A stretch of DNA of 64,000 nucleotides from Coleofasciculus sp. LEGE 07092 (lineage in GTDB: Bacteria; Cyanobacteriota; Cyanobacteriia; Cyanobacteriales; Coleofasciculaceae): assembly GCF_015207375.1 (NCBI RefSeq), contig NZ_JADEWY010000004.1:24104-88103 (forward strand), read 5' to 3'. The position numbers and the translations under genes were made by a program. The notes beneath the pieces are model-generated. The model worked only from the letters and a program-made list of their open reading frames with translations. It did not search any database and was not told the DNA's origin. Position 1 is the first letter of the stretch; each line of letters starts with the position of its first letter. Shown piece by piece: positions 26,266 through 33,758 of the stretch.

Positions 26266-28764
26266 ATGAGCACCTGCGAAAGTCTAGCAACTAAAGCCGA
26301 AGTCGCAGAACTTCGGCAACTTCTTAATCGGAAAGCGGATAAATCAGACCTGAACGCAATTCGAGGAACAATCAATGCTCTCTGGAACCGGATTAATCAG
26401 TGCTGCAATCAGCAGGGAGGAAAGATTGATGAAGAGGCGCTCTTTCAACGCCTTAAATCAAAGATGCTTCCTGTTATAGGAAGCACTGTAGCTCTCTCTT
26501 TAAGTCCTTATAAGCCTTTACTGGCATTGAAGCCGCAAATCCCAAGCTTATTGCAAATTGTCTCTCAGCTTAAGGGGTTGGTTCCTACCTTAAAGAATCT
26601 AGCGAGTAAGCTTGGTCCGTGGGCTACGTTGCTAGCTACTATCGCTCAAGCGGCAAAAGTGTACAGCGGTGTGCGGGAAAATATTAGCGACTGGCGAGAT
26701 TTCTTCCGCCAGCAATCACAGTCTCAATCTCAGCCCAAATCTTCAGATCTTACTCGGCTGGAAGCAAAGGTAAATAACCTTAACGATATTGCAGCGGAAG
26801 CTCGATCTAATGCTTCTAATGCTTTAATTCAATTAGACAAGTTAAACCCAAGAGTGGATAATCTTAATGATTTAGTAGCGCAAGCGAACTCCAATGCGTC
26901 TGCTGCAATTATTGAGTTAAAAAATATTGTTACACCCAAGCTAAGTCAACTTAATGATTTAGTAGCGCAAGCGAACTCCAATGCGTCTGCTGCTGTTATT
27001 GAACTGAAAAATGTTGTTACACCCAAGTTGAAGCAACTCAATGATTTAGTAGCACAAGCGAATTCCAATGCGTCTGATGCTGTTATTGAACTGAAAAATG
27101 TTGTTACACCCAAGTTGAAGCAACTCAATGATTTAGTAGCACAAGCGAATTCCAATGCGTCTGATGCTGTTATTGAACTGAAAAATGTTGTTACACCCAA
27201 GCTGAAGCAACTCAATGATTTAGTAGCACAAGCGAATTCCAATGCGTCTGATGCTGTTATTGAACTGAAAAATGTTGTTACACCCAAGCTGAAGCAACTC
27301 AATAATTTGATAACTCAGATTAACTTAAACCTTTCGAGACAAATTTCTGGATTACAAGGAGCGATCGGAAACCTCCAAACTGCGATAACCACAGCTCAAT
27401 CCACTGCCAATAATGCCCTAACCAGAGCGCAAACCGCCGTGACGACAGCCGCCGCCGCGACCACTACCGCAACCTCCGCTGGCGCAGCAACGGGTGGGTT
27501 ACAAACGAGCCTTGGTCGAATTACTCAGCAAATAACAAATATCACCAACCAAATAACAAACATCACCAACATTCGCGCTGATGATCCAGTGGCGCGAAGT
27601 CTAGCAAACCAAGCGATTAATCTAGCAAACCAAGCGCTTCAACAAATTATGGGACTTGATGAAAGCATCGCAGCGATTCCGGCAGCAGTCGGAGCGATTT
27701 TGACTCCCCAGTTGGGTCAGCTTTCAGGAAAAATGGGAACGGTGCTCACTCAAACCGCTCCAACAGCTCTCTCTAATGCAGCAGCGGCGGGTGTGTGCAA
27801 TACCGCCAAACCGGGGGGATGCTTAGGAAATCAATTTGGGGGCTTAAATTCTAAGCTGGATGGGATTCAGGGCTTGCTCAATCAGCTAGGAATCACTGGG
27901 CTGGCAGCACAGATGCAGGCTGGCTTTGCCGCTACTCAAGCACAGGTCAGGGTTTCTCAAGCCGCAATAGCTTCTCAAGTCGCGGGGGTCAGCACGGCGG
28001 TTAGCACTATGTCTGCTCTGATGGTTGAAAAGTTTAAGGCTACCTGGAATTTCTTCCAGATGGATCGAGTTATAAATGTCCTAACATTAGTAACTAGCCT
28101 TATTACGGCTCGACAAGTTACTGTTGATTTAGCCGAATTGTTTTTTGAAGTAACGGGAACTGTAATCCAGGCAATGCAGGCTGTAATCCCTGGCTTCCTC
28201 CGTAACCCGGACGGAGAAAAAATGGATTTAGACCTTGATGAGTTTTTCAAAGCTGAAATTGAAAAATTCTTAATCGGAATTCTTGGTGTAGAGAACTATA
28301 AAGCTTCTAGAATCAAATGGATAAGGCTTAATCGAATTCTAACCAGTGCCGCTAACGTTTTGGATGCTTCGCGGTCAGCGGCTCAGGCAGTTGGAAATGG
28401 CGTGGAAGTTACAGCCGGGTTAGTGGGACGATTTTCTAATGCTGCTATTCGTGAGGGGCTTATTAGCGAAGATGGAATGCCGTGGAGTGCCGAAAAATAT
28501 GAGTTTAATCGCTTTGGGGCGGTCGGAAAATACCTCCAACAGGCTGAGAATTTAGAAGAGGCTCTGGAAACGGTTCAGCAATTGGCTCAAATACCAATTG
28601 AATTTACTCAATACTATACTGAAGCCGTACAAGAAACTCAAGAGCTGATTAAGACAGTTGAGGGAGATGAGATTGCTAAGACTGAAGAACAGCGTATTGA
28701 TAAACTCGTTACAGAGAATGGATTAAATCTTTCTGAAAATCAGCTTTTGAATGACACTAACTGA
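26266..28764 (+). CDS. Island operon gene 3: long coiled-coil repeat protein, tape-measure- or fibre-like
   Basis: An 832-residue protein. The N-terminus is helical with paired cysteines, followed by a hydrophobic stretch (residues about 70-140) and a Ser/Gln spacer. Then come five near-identical 29-residue units starting LNDLVAQANSNAS (residues about 200-344), an Ala/Thr-rich helical region with ITNITNQITNIT, a second hydrophobic segment (about 605-650) and an acidic C-terminus. Long helices plus hydrophobic patches and tandem repeats recall phage tape-measure or fibre shaft proteins. With a fibre-like gene downstream, a virion-like or surface structure is the best guess. I see no enzymatic motif. 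Confidence 0.7.
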   Translation: MSTCESLATKAEVAELRQLLNRKADKSDLNAIRGTINALWNRINQCCNQQGGKIDEEALFQRLKSKMLPVIGSTVALSLSPYKPLLALKPQIPSLLQIVSQLKGLVPTLKNLASKLGPWATLLATIAQAAKVYSGVRENISDWRDFFRQQSQSQSQPKSSDLTRLEAKVNNLNDIAAEARSNASNALIQLDKLNPRVDNLNDLVAQANSNASAAIIELKNIVTPKLSQLNDLVAQANSNASAAVIELKNVVTPKLKQLNDLVAQANSNASDAVIELKNVVTPKLKQLNDLVAQANSNASDAVIELKNVVTPKLKQLNDLVAQANSNASDAVIELKNVVTPKLKQLNNLITQINLNLSRQISGLQGAIGNLQTAITTAQSTANNALTRAQTAVTTAAAATTTATSAGAATGGLQTSLGRITQQITNITNQITNITNIRADDPVARSLANQAINLANQALQQIMGLDESIAAIPAAVGAILTPQLGQLSGKMGTVLTQTAPTALSNAAAAGVCNTAKPGGCLGNQFGGLNSKLDGIQGLLNQLGITGLAAQMQAGFAATQAQVRVSQAAIASQVAGVSTAVSTMSALMVEKFKATWNFFQMDRVINVLTLVTSLITARQVTVDLAELFFEVTGTVIQAMQAVIPGFLRNPDGEKMDLDLDEFFKAEIEKFLIGILGVENYKASRIKWIRLNRILTSAANVLDASRSAAQAVGNGVEVTAGLVGRFSNAAIREGLISEDGMPWSAEKYEFNRFGAVGKYLQQAENLEEALETVQQLAQIPIEFTQYYTEAVQETQELIKTVEGDEIAKTEEQRIDKLVTENGLNLSENQLLNDTN
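26863..27297 (+). repeat. Five tandem 87-bp repeats inside island gene 3
   Basis: Units start at 26863, 26950, 27037, 27124 and 27211, each 87 bp. The last three encode identical residues; the first two differ at a few positions. A diverged unit precedes the array and another follows at 27298. The near identity at DNA level points to recent expansion by recombination or slippage, so copy number may vary between strains. Confidence 0.95.
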
Positions 28765-28766
28765 CG

Positions 28767-29555
28767 ATGGCTATTTCTAATTGGGCAGCTCAAAGGAGTT
28801 TACTTTTAAAAAGTTACAATCAAGAAGTAAAAAAACTGTATAGAGAGAATTCAGCAGCATTTGATCGAGTTGAGCGGTTAACCAAGGTTCAAGCTCTAGA
28901 AGCTTCCTTAATCTTAAATAAAGACTCTCAGCTAATGGCAAAAGCCAAGCAAGATTTTTATTATAATCAAGTGCTACGAACTCCTTATCAACCTGAAATC
29001 TGGCAAGCTCCCGATTATACTAATATCAGCCAGATTGAGTACGATCCGCAAATTATTTTACTATTTCGCGAAACCAAAGAAAGGTACAAAGCTGCTAATA
29101 GACGCCAACCCTTAAGGGTACAATGCTCCTTAAGGTTAAAAGAGTCTATTGTTGAAAGCTTGAGAACCAGTAACAATAGACTTGAGACGATTAGCAATCA
29201 AATCGAAATAGCTTTTGGTAAAGAAGAGTACGATAAAGGAAGGCGAAAGTTTACCTACAAAAATGATAGTTTAAAACATCGATTTTATTTTAACTTCAAC
29301 AGCGAGGCTCAAGCCAGAGAGTTGCTCACAAAAACTTTAGCATTGCAAGATCAAACGCCAGACTTTGACCACTACTGGTCAGAGTCCAGCCGACCAGCAG
29401 GCTATCATACAATTCGACGGGAGACGGTCTATGGCGAGGTTATGGAATATCCGGCATTGATGCCCCAGGCTACTTGTAAGTTTTACAGGGCGACGGCTCA
29501 CTTCTTCCCAGCCAAGCCTATCTTGCTAGTAGAAAATCTTATAGACCATCTTTAA
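28767..29555 (+). CDS. Island operon gene 4: unknown function
   Basis: A 262-residue basic, mixed helical protein starting two bases after the gene 3 stop. It has a long helical N-terminal half (LLKSYNQEVKKLYRENSAAFDRVERLT), many Tyr and Arg residues and a C-terminal part with YHTIRRETVYGEVMEYPAL. No signal peptide, membrane segment or catalytic motif is visible. Codon use and residue pattern support expression. The tight spacing says it works with gene 3. A 110-bp gap follows before gene 5, and this gap could hold a secondary promoter. Confidence 0.7.
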   Translation: MAISNWAAQRSLLLKSYNQEVKKLYRENSAAFDRVERLTKVQALEASLILNKDSQLMAKAKQDFYYNQVLRTPYQPEIWQAPDYTNISQIEYDPQIILLFRETKERYKAANRRQPLRVQCSLRLKESIVESLRTSNNRLETISNQIEIAFGKEEYDKGRRKFTYKNDSLKHRFYFNFNSEAQARELLTKTLALQDQTPDFDHYWSESSRPAGYHTIRRETVYGEVMEYPALMPQATCKFYRATAHFFPAKPILLVENLIDHL

Positions 29556-29665
29556 GTACCCAGATAAAATCAACAGAGATATATCTGTGTGGATTCAGAA
29601 ACCAATAGCTTTCTAGAATGAAAACTACAATAGAGCTATAAACTTAGGCAAATTTAGGCGCAAAA

Positions 29666-30154
29666 ATGGCAAGAGTTTACCGGATATTAATAATCGATGG
29701 CAATTTAGCAGCGGCAGGTGATCAGCCTGCGGCAGTGAAAATTGGAGAAGATTTAATAGAATATTTTTCAATACCGGGGGCAACCTCAGGAACTAGTACC
29801 CCAGAGAAAACGGTAACAGTTCCGGCTTCGAGAAGATTTAAAACCTTGCAAGATGCGGCAGCCGGTACCAATCCAGTTCCAGTCGGCGGATACACAAGAA
29901 AATATCACCTAATTCCTGCTATTGATTCTTTTTCTGGAGGGAGAAGCGTAGAAGTTGATACAAAGATTGAGAAAGCAGAGGGAACGGTCCATCAAACTTC
30001 TTTTCGCGTAAGCAATAAGGCTACGATTGCTTCTATTAGCGCATTTATTGCTACCTGGGGGGCGACAAATCGCCCTAAGAAATTTTCTATCCAAGGAAAA
30101 AGTTATCCGGTACTGCTTGAGGCAGACATCAAGGGTGCGGCACCAACACCTTAA
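29666..30154 (+). CDS. Island operon gene 5: small beta-rich protein, unknown function
   Basis: A 162-residue protein opening MARVYRILIIDGNLAAAG. It has strand-forming stretches rich in Val, Thr and Gly (KTVTVPASRRFKTL, GGRSVEVDTKIEKAEG) and no membrane segment. The next gene starts two bases after its stop. Size and beta character would suit a tail-tube, capsid-decoration or other structural protein, but this is only a structural impression. A fold prediction would be the decisive test. Confidence 0.68.
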   Translation: MARVYRILIIDGNLAAAGDQPAAVKIGEDLIEYFSIPGATSGTSTPEKTVTVPASRRFKTLQDAAAGTNPVPVGGYTRKYHLIPAIDSFSGGRSVEVDTKIEKAEGTVHQTSFRVSNKATIASISAFIATWGATNRPKKFSIQGKSYPVLLEADIKGAAPTP

Positions 30155-30156
30155 CT

Positions 30157-30801
30157 ATGTGGGCTTCACTGGGTGAAATTAACAAATTATCGTGGGACTG
30201 GGAATTTTTCCCAACTCCCGATGTTGGGGGCGATCGCTTTCGGATTACCCAAGTAAACGGACGAAACCTTCATAATGGGCACGGAGTAATTAGCTCCTTT
30301 TATTCGGATGGGGAGTTTTCCGGGCGATTTGGCTGGCAGCGGATTTACGCAGATTGGGATGGGTCCAGAAAAAAGATCACATTTCCTCAACCATTCCCGG
30401 CTGAATTACTCTCGGCAGGAATAACGACCCGATATTTGGGGTGTCGGCTAGGTCGGGGAAGTGTTTTAGCCGGGCCATGGACACTGATATTAGAAGCTGA
30501 GGTGAAGGAAGAAGCGGAAAATGTAGGTTGGCAAGATTTAACCTTACAAGCTGGCTGGGCAGGAACAGCCAGGGTCAAAAAAAATGACAACTACATCGAC
30601 CTGGAGGGTTCAATTTCCAAGATCAATCCAGGCTATAAAGAGGCAGTGCTACAGCTTCCATTGGAACATTTTCCATCAACAGAGTTGATTTATCAGACCT
30701 TGGCGGATAACACCACCCGATTTTCAATTATTCCAACAGGGCAACTTCTCTATTGGTATGGTCCTTTACCTGTGCCTATTGATAAAATTTTTAAAATTTA
30801 A
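30157..30801 (+). CDS. Island operon gene 6: phage tail-fibre-like protein
   Basis: A 214-residue protein. The C-terminal half (residues about 128-210) follows a pattern I associate with distal domains of phage tail fibre or minor tail proteins: GWQDLTLQAGW, then a charged strand with IDLEGSI, an LQLPLEHFP turn, and a final strand pair ending GQLLYWYG. The N-terminal half is Gly/Trp/Phe-rich (FSGRFGWQRIYADWDG) and may be a second beta domain. This suggests a receptor- or carbohydrate-binding role. It is the clearest phage-like signature in the operon. Confidence 0.65.
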   Translation: MWASLGEINKLSWDWEFFPTPDVGGDRFRITQVNGRNLHNGHGVISSFYSDGEFSGRFGWQRIYADWDGSRKKITFPQPFPAELLSAGITTRYLGCRLGRGSVLAGPWTLILEAEVKEEAENVGWQDLTLQAGWAGTARVKKNDNYIDLEGSISKINPGYKEAVLQLPLEHFPSTELIYQTLADNTTRFSIIPTGQLLYWYGPLPVPIDKIFKI

Positions 30802-30813
30802 GCTGATTAATTA

Positions 30814-31170
30814 ATGAGCTTCCCAAGGAAAATAGCTTACATCTTAGCTGGAATCGCCGCGATATCTTTAATAATTTACTTTTTAAAAGAGCTGGGAGTC
30901 CCTGTTGAGGTAGGCTTTGTAACAGACGTACTTATCGGCGGAACTGCCATCCCCTTAGCAGTCCTACTATTCCAAAAATCATCTGAGAAGCAGGACAGGG
31001 AACAGGAATTCATTCAATCACTGAGATTGAACCTTTTTTCAACCAACGAGAGGCTTGAAGATTTAGAGAAAGACTTCAAAGAGCTTCATGGACTTTTCTT
31101 AAGGATTGAAGCGCAGAAGGAATCAATTCTAGAGCGATTAAGAGAGGTAGAGAATGAACAAGATCGCTGA
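30814..31170 (+). CDS. Island operon gene 7: membrane-anchored coiled-coil protein
   Basis: A 118-residue protein with two N-terminal membrane helices (residues about 7-23 and 32-53) followed by a strongly predicted coiled coil (residues about 55-118, with ERLEDLEKDFKELHGLFLRIEAQKESILERLREVE). The design is like phage holin or spanin-type or other small scaffold proteins, though no family is recognised. Its last 17 bases overlap the start of the FHA gene, implying coupled translation. Confidence 0.72.
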   Translation: MSFPRKIAYILAGIAAISLIIYFLKELGVPVEVGFVTDVLIGGTAIPLAVLLFQKSSEKQDREQEFIQSLRLNLFSTNERLEDLEKDFKELHGLFLRIEAQKESILERLREVENEQDR

Positions 31171-31537
31171 GTTGGAGATTCATCATCCAGACGGAAGGTG
31201 TGAAACTCACGAATTAGACCTACCTCTTTACACGTTGGGGAGAGGGCAGCATAATTCCTTCCGCTTAATTGGCGACACCGCGATTTCCTTGGTTCATTTA
31301 AGCCTGAAGCGAATCCGAACAGAGTACAGGGACTTTTACAGAATTATTGATGGCAAACTAGACATGAGGTTTCTCTCGCAAAATGGAGTCTATCTCAATC
31401 GCTGCCGGATTCAGTATTCAGCCGACTTAAGACACAATGATGAAATTAGAATCGGCTCGAATTCGTGGATGATTTACCGGGATGATTTTGAGAGGGAGAG
31501 TAGAGAAGACGACACAATGGATTTAGAGGATTCGTGA
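31154..31537 (+). CDS. Island operon gene 8: FHA-domain protein
   Basis: A 127-residue protein that is essentially one forkhead-associated domain. The Gly-Arg of the first loop is in YTLGRGQHNSF, the Ser-x-x-His position is seen as SLVHLSL, and the Asn-Gly loop is in SQNGVYLNRCRI. A short acidic tail follows (SREDDTMDLEDS). FHA domains bind phosphothreonine peptides, so it should read the phosphorylation state of a host or element protein. It overlaps gene 7, which may place it at the membrane. A stand-alone FHA gene in a small integrative element is unusual. Confidence 0.82.
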   Translation: MNKIAELEIHHPDGRCETHELDLPLYTLGRGQHNSFRLIGDTAISLVHLSLKRIRTEYRDFYRIIDGKLDMRFLSQNGVYLNRCRIQYSADLRHNDEIRIGSNSWMIYRDDFERESREDDTMDLEDS

Positions 31538-31539
31538 CT

Positions 31540-31803
31540 TTACTGGGGTAGACTTCGCTCTATGTTATACAAATAACCTTTTATCCATTCCAGGCGATTA
31601 CGGAGTTGCTTATTACTTTCCTCTGTCGCAGTCTCAAACCCGTTTACTGTCTCCAAAAACCGCTCTACTTCGGTCTTTAACTCGTTCCCAATTTGCCAAC
31701 ATTGAGCGTAGTCCCAGGCTGGGTCGGGAGTTGGGTTGGAAGATTTGGGATTGTTTATCACCACCGCACCTCTTGCGAAACTGGTTAACAAAAAGCCACC
31801 CAA
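31540..31803 (-). CDS. Small protein of unknown function in the island
   Basis: An 87-codon frame on the minus strand, convergent with the FHA gene and ending two bases from it. The C-terminal 50 residues look helical and gene-like (GNELKTEVERFLETVNGFETATEE), but the start is uncertain: TTG 31803 has no Shine-Dalgarno and GTG 31764 is an alternative. No membrane segment, no motif. It may be the last gene of the minus-strand group with the secreted protein and XRE regulator. Confidence 0.45.
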   Translation of the reverse strand: MGGFLLTSFARGAVVINNPKSSNPTPDPAWDYAQCWQIGNELKTEVERFLETVNGFETATEESNKQLRNRLEWIKGYLYNIERSLPQ

Positions 31804-31844
31804 CGGCGGCTTACTTTCAAGGGTAGTTTAACTCTATCTTCAGG

Positions 31845-32354
31845 TTACAGTCTCACGCTAACTGTCCCCTGCTGAATTGAGAAAAGATCCATCATCAATT
31901 CCTGGGCTTGAGTGCCACGGGGGACATCAAAGAGCCACACCTCCGAGCGGGTCTCTCCCGGTGTGAGCGGTTTGAACAACCGATCGGTGTCGTATTTGAG
32001 TTCTCGCTGGAAGGAATTGTAGGTGTTACCCCGAAAATCAACCAGCGTACTAACGAAGTTACTGAAGGGTATGTCTTCGGTTGACTGCCGTTTGCCGCTG
32101 GTGTTTCGGATGGTCACGGAAACGGCTATCCAGGTGTCGGCGGCTTCATAGGTCATGTACTGCCCGTTGAAAATTTGCCCGACCGAGCGAACGTCGGTTA
32201 CTCGGAACTCCCAGCCGGGGGCGCGGATGGAGCGATGCCCAATAGTGGCTGGAGCTGGGACTACGTTGACACGGGTTCGTGTGGTTTGAGCTTTAACGCC
32301 GGGGGCAAAACAACCGATGATCAGAAGTGCGATCGCAATTTTTTGAATTTTCAT
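31845..32354 (-). CDS. Secreted DUF4352-like protein
   Basis: A 169-residue protein with a clear signal peptide (MKIQKIAIALLIIGCFAPGVKA, cleavage near residue 22) and an immunoglobulin-like domain of DUF4352 character (GWEFRVTDVRS, WIAVSVTIRNTSGKRQS, LTPGETRSEVWLFDVP). Such exported domains bind unknown partners at the cell surface or periplasm. In this element it could modify the host surface, for example as an exclusion factor, but that is inference. It is downstream of the XRE gene on the same strand, with two hairpins between them. Confidence 0.75.
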   Translation of the reverse strand: MKIQKIAIALLIIGCFAPGVKAQTTRTRVNVVPAPATIGHRSIRAPGWEFRVTDVRSVGQIFNGQYMTYEAADTWIAVSVTIRNTSGKRQSTEDIPFSNFVSTLVDFRGNTYNSFQRELKYDTDRLFKPLTPGETRSEVWLFDVPRGTQAQELMMDLFSIQQGTVSVRL

Positions 32355-32378
32355 GGGTACACTTGTATTGGATTTACT

Positions 32379-32402
32379 ACCCCTCCCAGTTGCCGGAGGG
32401 GT
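32379..32402 (-). terminator. Hairpin upstream of the DUF4352-like gene
   Basis: ACCCCTCC pairs exactly with GGAGGGGT across an 8-nt loop, 25 bases before the start codon of the secreted-protein gene. It could be a leader hairpin controlling that gene, or a terminator remnant. No clear T-run on either strand. Confidence 0.4.
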
Positions 32403-32449
32403 TCCTCTTTAGTATTCCCTGAAATCTTTTACAGCTATCACCCACGACA

Positions 32450-32476
32450 AAGCCCCGTCACGAGCTGGCGGGGCTT
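32450..32476 (-). terminator. Hairpin after the XRE regulator gene
   Basis: AAGCCCCG pairs with CGGGGCTT across an 11-nt loop, 35 bases after the XRE stop on the minus strand. A G/C-rich stem with A/T flanks suits a terminator that would separate the regulator from the secreted-protein gene. Confidence 0.5.
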
Positions 32477-32510
32477 AAAGAGTTTGAATAGGTGTATGTC
32501 AAAAACATAC

Positions 32511-32750
32511 TCAGTCGAGGTCGTCGGATAAGTCCTGGATGTCCAACCCTGCATCCTTTAGGAGTTGATCCAGGCGTTGGACTTGGTTAAGCGACAACCG
32601 CATACGAACTCCGTTTTCATGCCGAGTTACTGTTTCCCTAGCCATGCCTAGCTTCTCGGCTAGTTCTGCTTGAGTTAAGCCAAGTCTTTCACGAAGTTCT
32701 TTTAAGCTTCTCACTTTGTAGTTGCTTTCTTCCCTGCTGTGGTCTACCAT
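32511..32750 (-). CDS. XRE-family transcriptional regulator of the island
   Basis: With ATG 32750 the protein has 79 residues; the longer TTG start at 32789 is less likely. A helix-turn-helix of the XRE/Cro type occupies residues about 14-60 (LKELRERLGLTQAELAEKLGM, then ARETVTRHENG). The C-terminal part is a short helix (LDQLLKDAGLDIQDLSDDLD). It is divergent from the 57-residue ORF and from the replication and integration genes behind it, so it is the best candidate for the repressor of the element. Confidence 0.85.
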   Translation of the reverse strand: MVDHSREESNYKVRSLKELRERLGLTQAELAEKLGMARETVTRHENGVRMRLSLNQVQRLDQLLKDAGLDIQDLSDDLD

Positions 32751-32928
32751 TGCTAATTGTGACGCCAAGTCACCTGAGTGGGTCAACAACTGAAGGGTGG
32801 GGACGATTTGTGGTCTAAGCCTGCCCTTTAGTTGCCATTCAGTGTATCAGGAAAAGTGACGGGGCGTTACATGAGGGATTAAGCCTACCGAAACAGCTTG
32901 GACGGATTTACACTAACGTGAGGATCGT
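32751..32928. promoter_or_regulatory. Divergent control region of the island
   Basis: This 178-bp region separates the XRE gene from the rightward genes (57-residue ORF, replication protein, integrase). By position it should hold both promoters and the XRE operators. I see no clear repeated operator. A GAGG at 32920-32923 is the ribosome-binding site of the 57-residue ORF. Confidence 0.5.
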
Positions 32929-33102
32929 ATGGAACTGACCAAGAAAGAATACCTGACAGCCTTTTTCCTTGCACACTGGCTCCCGCCCAAATCCATGAAG
33001 CGTCAAATCGCCATGTACACAGACTACGCCGCTGAAGTGGCTGGCATTGTACTAGAGCGCCTGGCGTTGATGGAGCCAGAGCCAGAAGAGCCAACAACTT
33101 AA
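32929..33102 (+). CDS. 57-residue protein at the head of the rightward island genes
   Basis: A short gene with ATG 32929, a good GAGG at the right spacing, and stop TAA at 33100-33102. The product starts MELTKKEYLTAFFLAHW, has helical character and an acidic proline-rich tail (EPEPEEPTT). Position opposite the XRE gene matches Cro-, antirepressor- or excisionase-type genes of temperate elements, but the sequence does not show a helix-turn-helix I recognise. Confidence 0.6.
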   Translation: MELTKKEYLTAFFLAHWLPPKSMKRQIAMYTDYAAEVAGIVLERLALMEPEPEEPTT

Positions 33103-33158
33103 GTTTGACCTACAGTTACCGGGCAGGTTTCCTCAATTCCTGCCCTTTCCTCTTACTT

Positions 33159-33536
33159 ATGCGATTCAGAACCAAAAGAAGAGAACTACTATCTCTTGCA
33201 CTGCTCCAAGCCTTTGCCAGCCCCACCGGAAAGACTGCCTTGGTGGCGCTGGCGGTAGCTCTCGCAGACGAACTCTTTAGATCGAAGTTGAGGTCAAAGA
33301 CGATGAATAGGTGCGCATTACCAAGATGGGGCAGACAGAGAACCGCTCCAGTTCGCTTTATCGGCAGCTTAATCGACCCCAAGCCATGGGTCGTGTTCCG
33401 GTTGCTGCCGACTCAAAACATAGAGGTAGCTCGGTACGTGAATCGTCAAGATGCCGATGAACACAAGCGAATTCTGTCGCGGTTTATACCGGATGGGTCG
33501 TTTGAAACAATTTTTGACGAATCGGTATACCGCTAA
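33159..33536 (+). CDS. Hypothetical protein before the replication gene
   Basis: With ATG 33159 the frame gives 125 residues, with an Ala/Leu-rich helix (LLSLALLQAFASPTGKTALVALAVALADELF) and then a basic and aromatic C-terminal part (PKPWVVFRLLPTQNIEVARYV). A TTG at 33105 and an ATG at 33303 are alternatives; the C-terminal 78 residues look the most gene-like. No ribosome-binding site is convincing. It lies between the 57-residue ORF and the replication protein, all on the plus strand. Function unknown. Confidence 0.5.
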   Translation: MRFRTKRRELLSLALLQAFASPTGKTALVALAVALADELFRSKLRSKTMNRCALPRWGRQRTAPVRFIGSLIDPKPWVVFRLLPTQNIEVARYVNRQDADEHKRILSRFIPDGSFETIFDESVYR

Positions 33537-33758
33537 ATCCGTAGCATTACGGTCGCGACCAACTAAAATTCTCTGTAGGTTGAAGAAATGGTCGGACGTC
33601 CAATAAACGATCCGACCCACAAACTAAATGTTCAAATACAATCTTGCCCTATGTGGTGTCAAGAATTGGCGATCGATCGCAAGACTTCACGGAATCTTCG
33701 TGAGTTTTGCGATCGGTTCTGCGTTTCAGTGGGCGTTTCAGGGAAAGGGGGACAGATA

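Noticed and set aside
26946..27302. Minus-strand frame of 118 codons with a repeated protein sequence
   Set aside because: It is the antisense shadow of the 87-bp tandem repeats in the long coiled-coil gene; the repetition simply mirrors the sense strand.
29573..29588. ACAGA/TCTGT inverted repeat in the gap between island genes 4 and 5
   Set aside because: Only five paired bases with an imperfect centre; too weak to call an operator or terminator.
32885..33097. Minus-strand frame of 70 codons opposite the 57-residue ORF
   Set aside because: The plus-strand ORF has a proper ribosome-binding site and lies in the transcription direction of the genes that follow.
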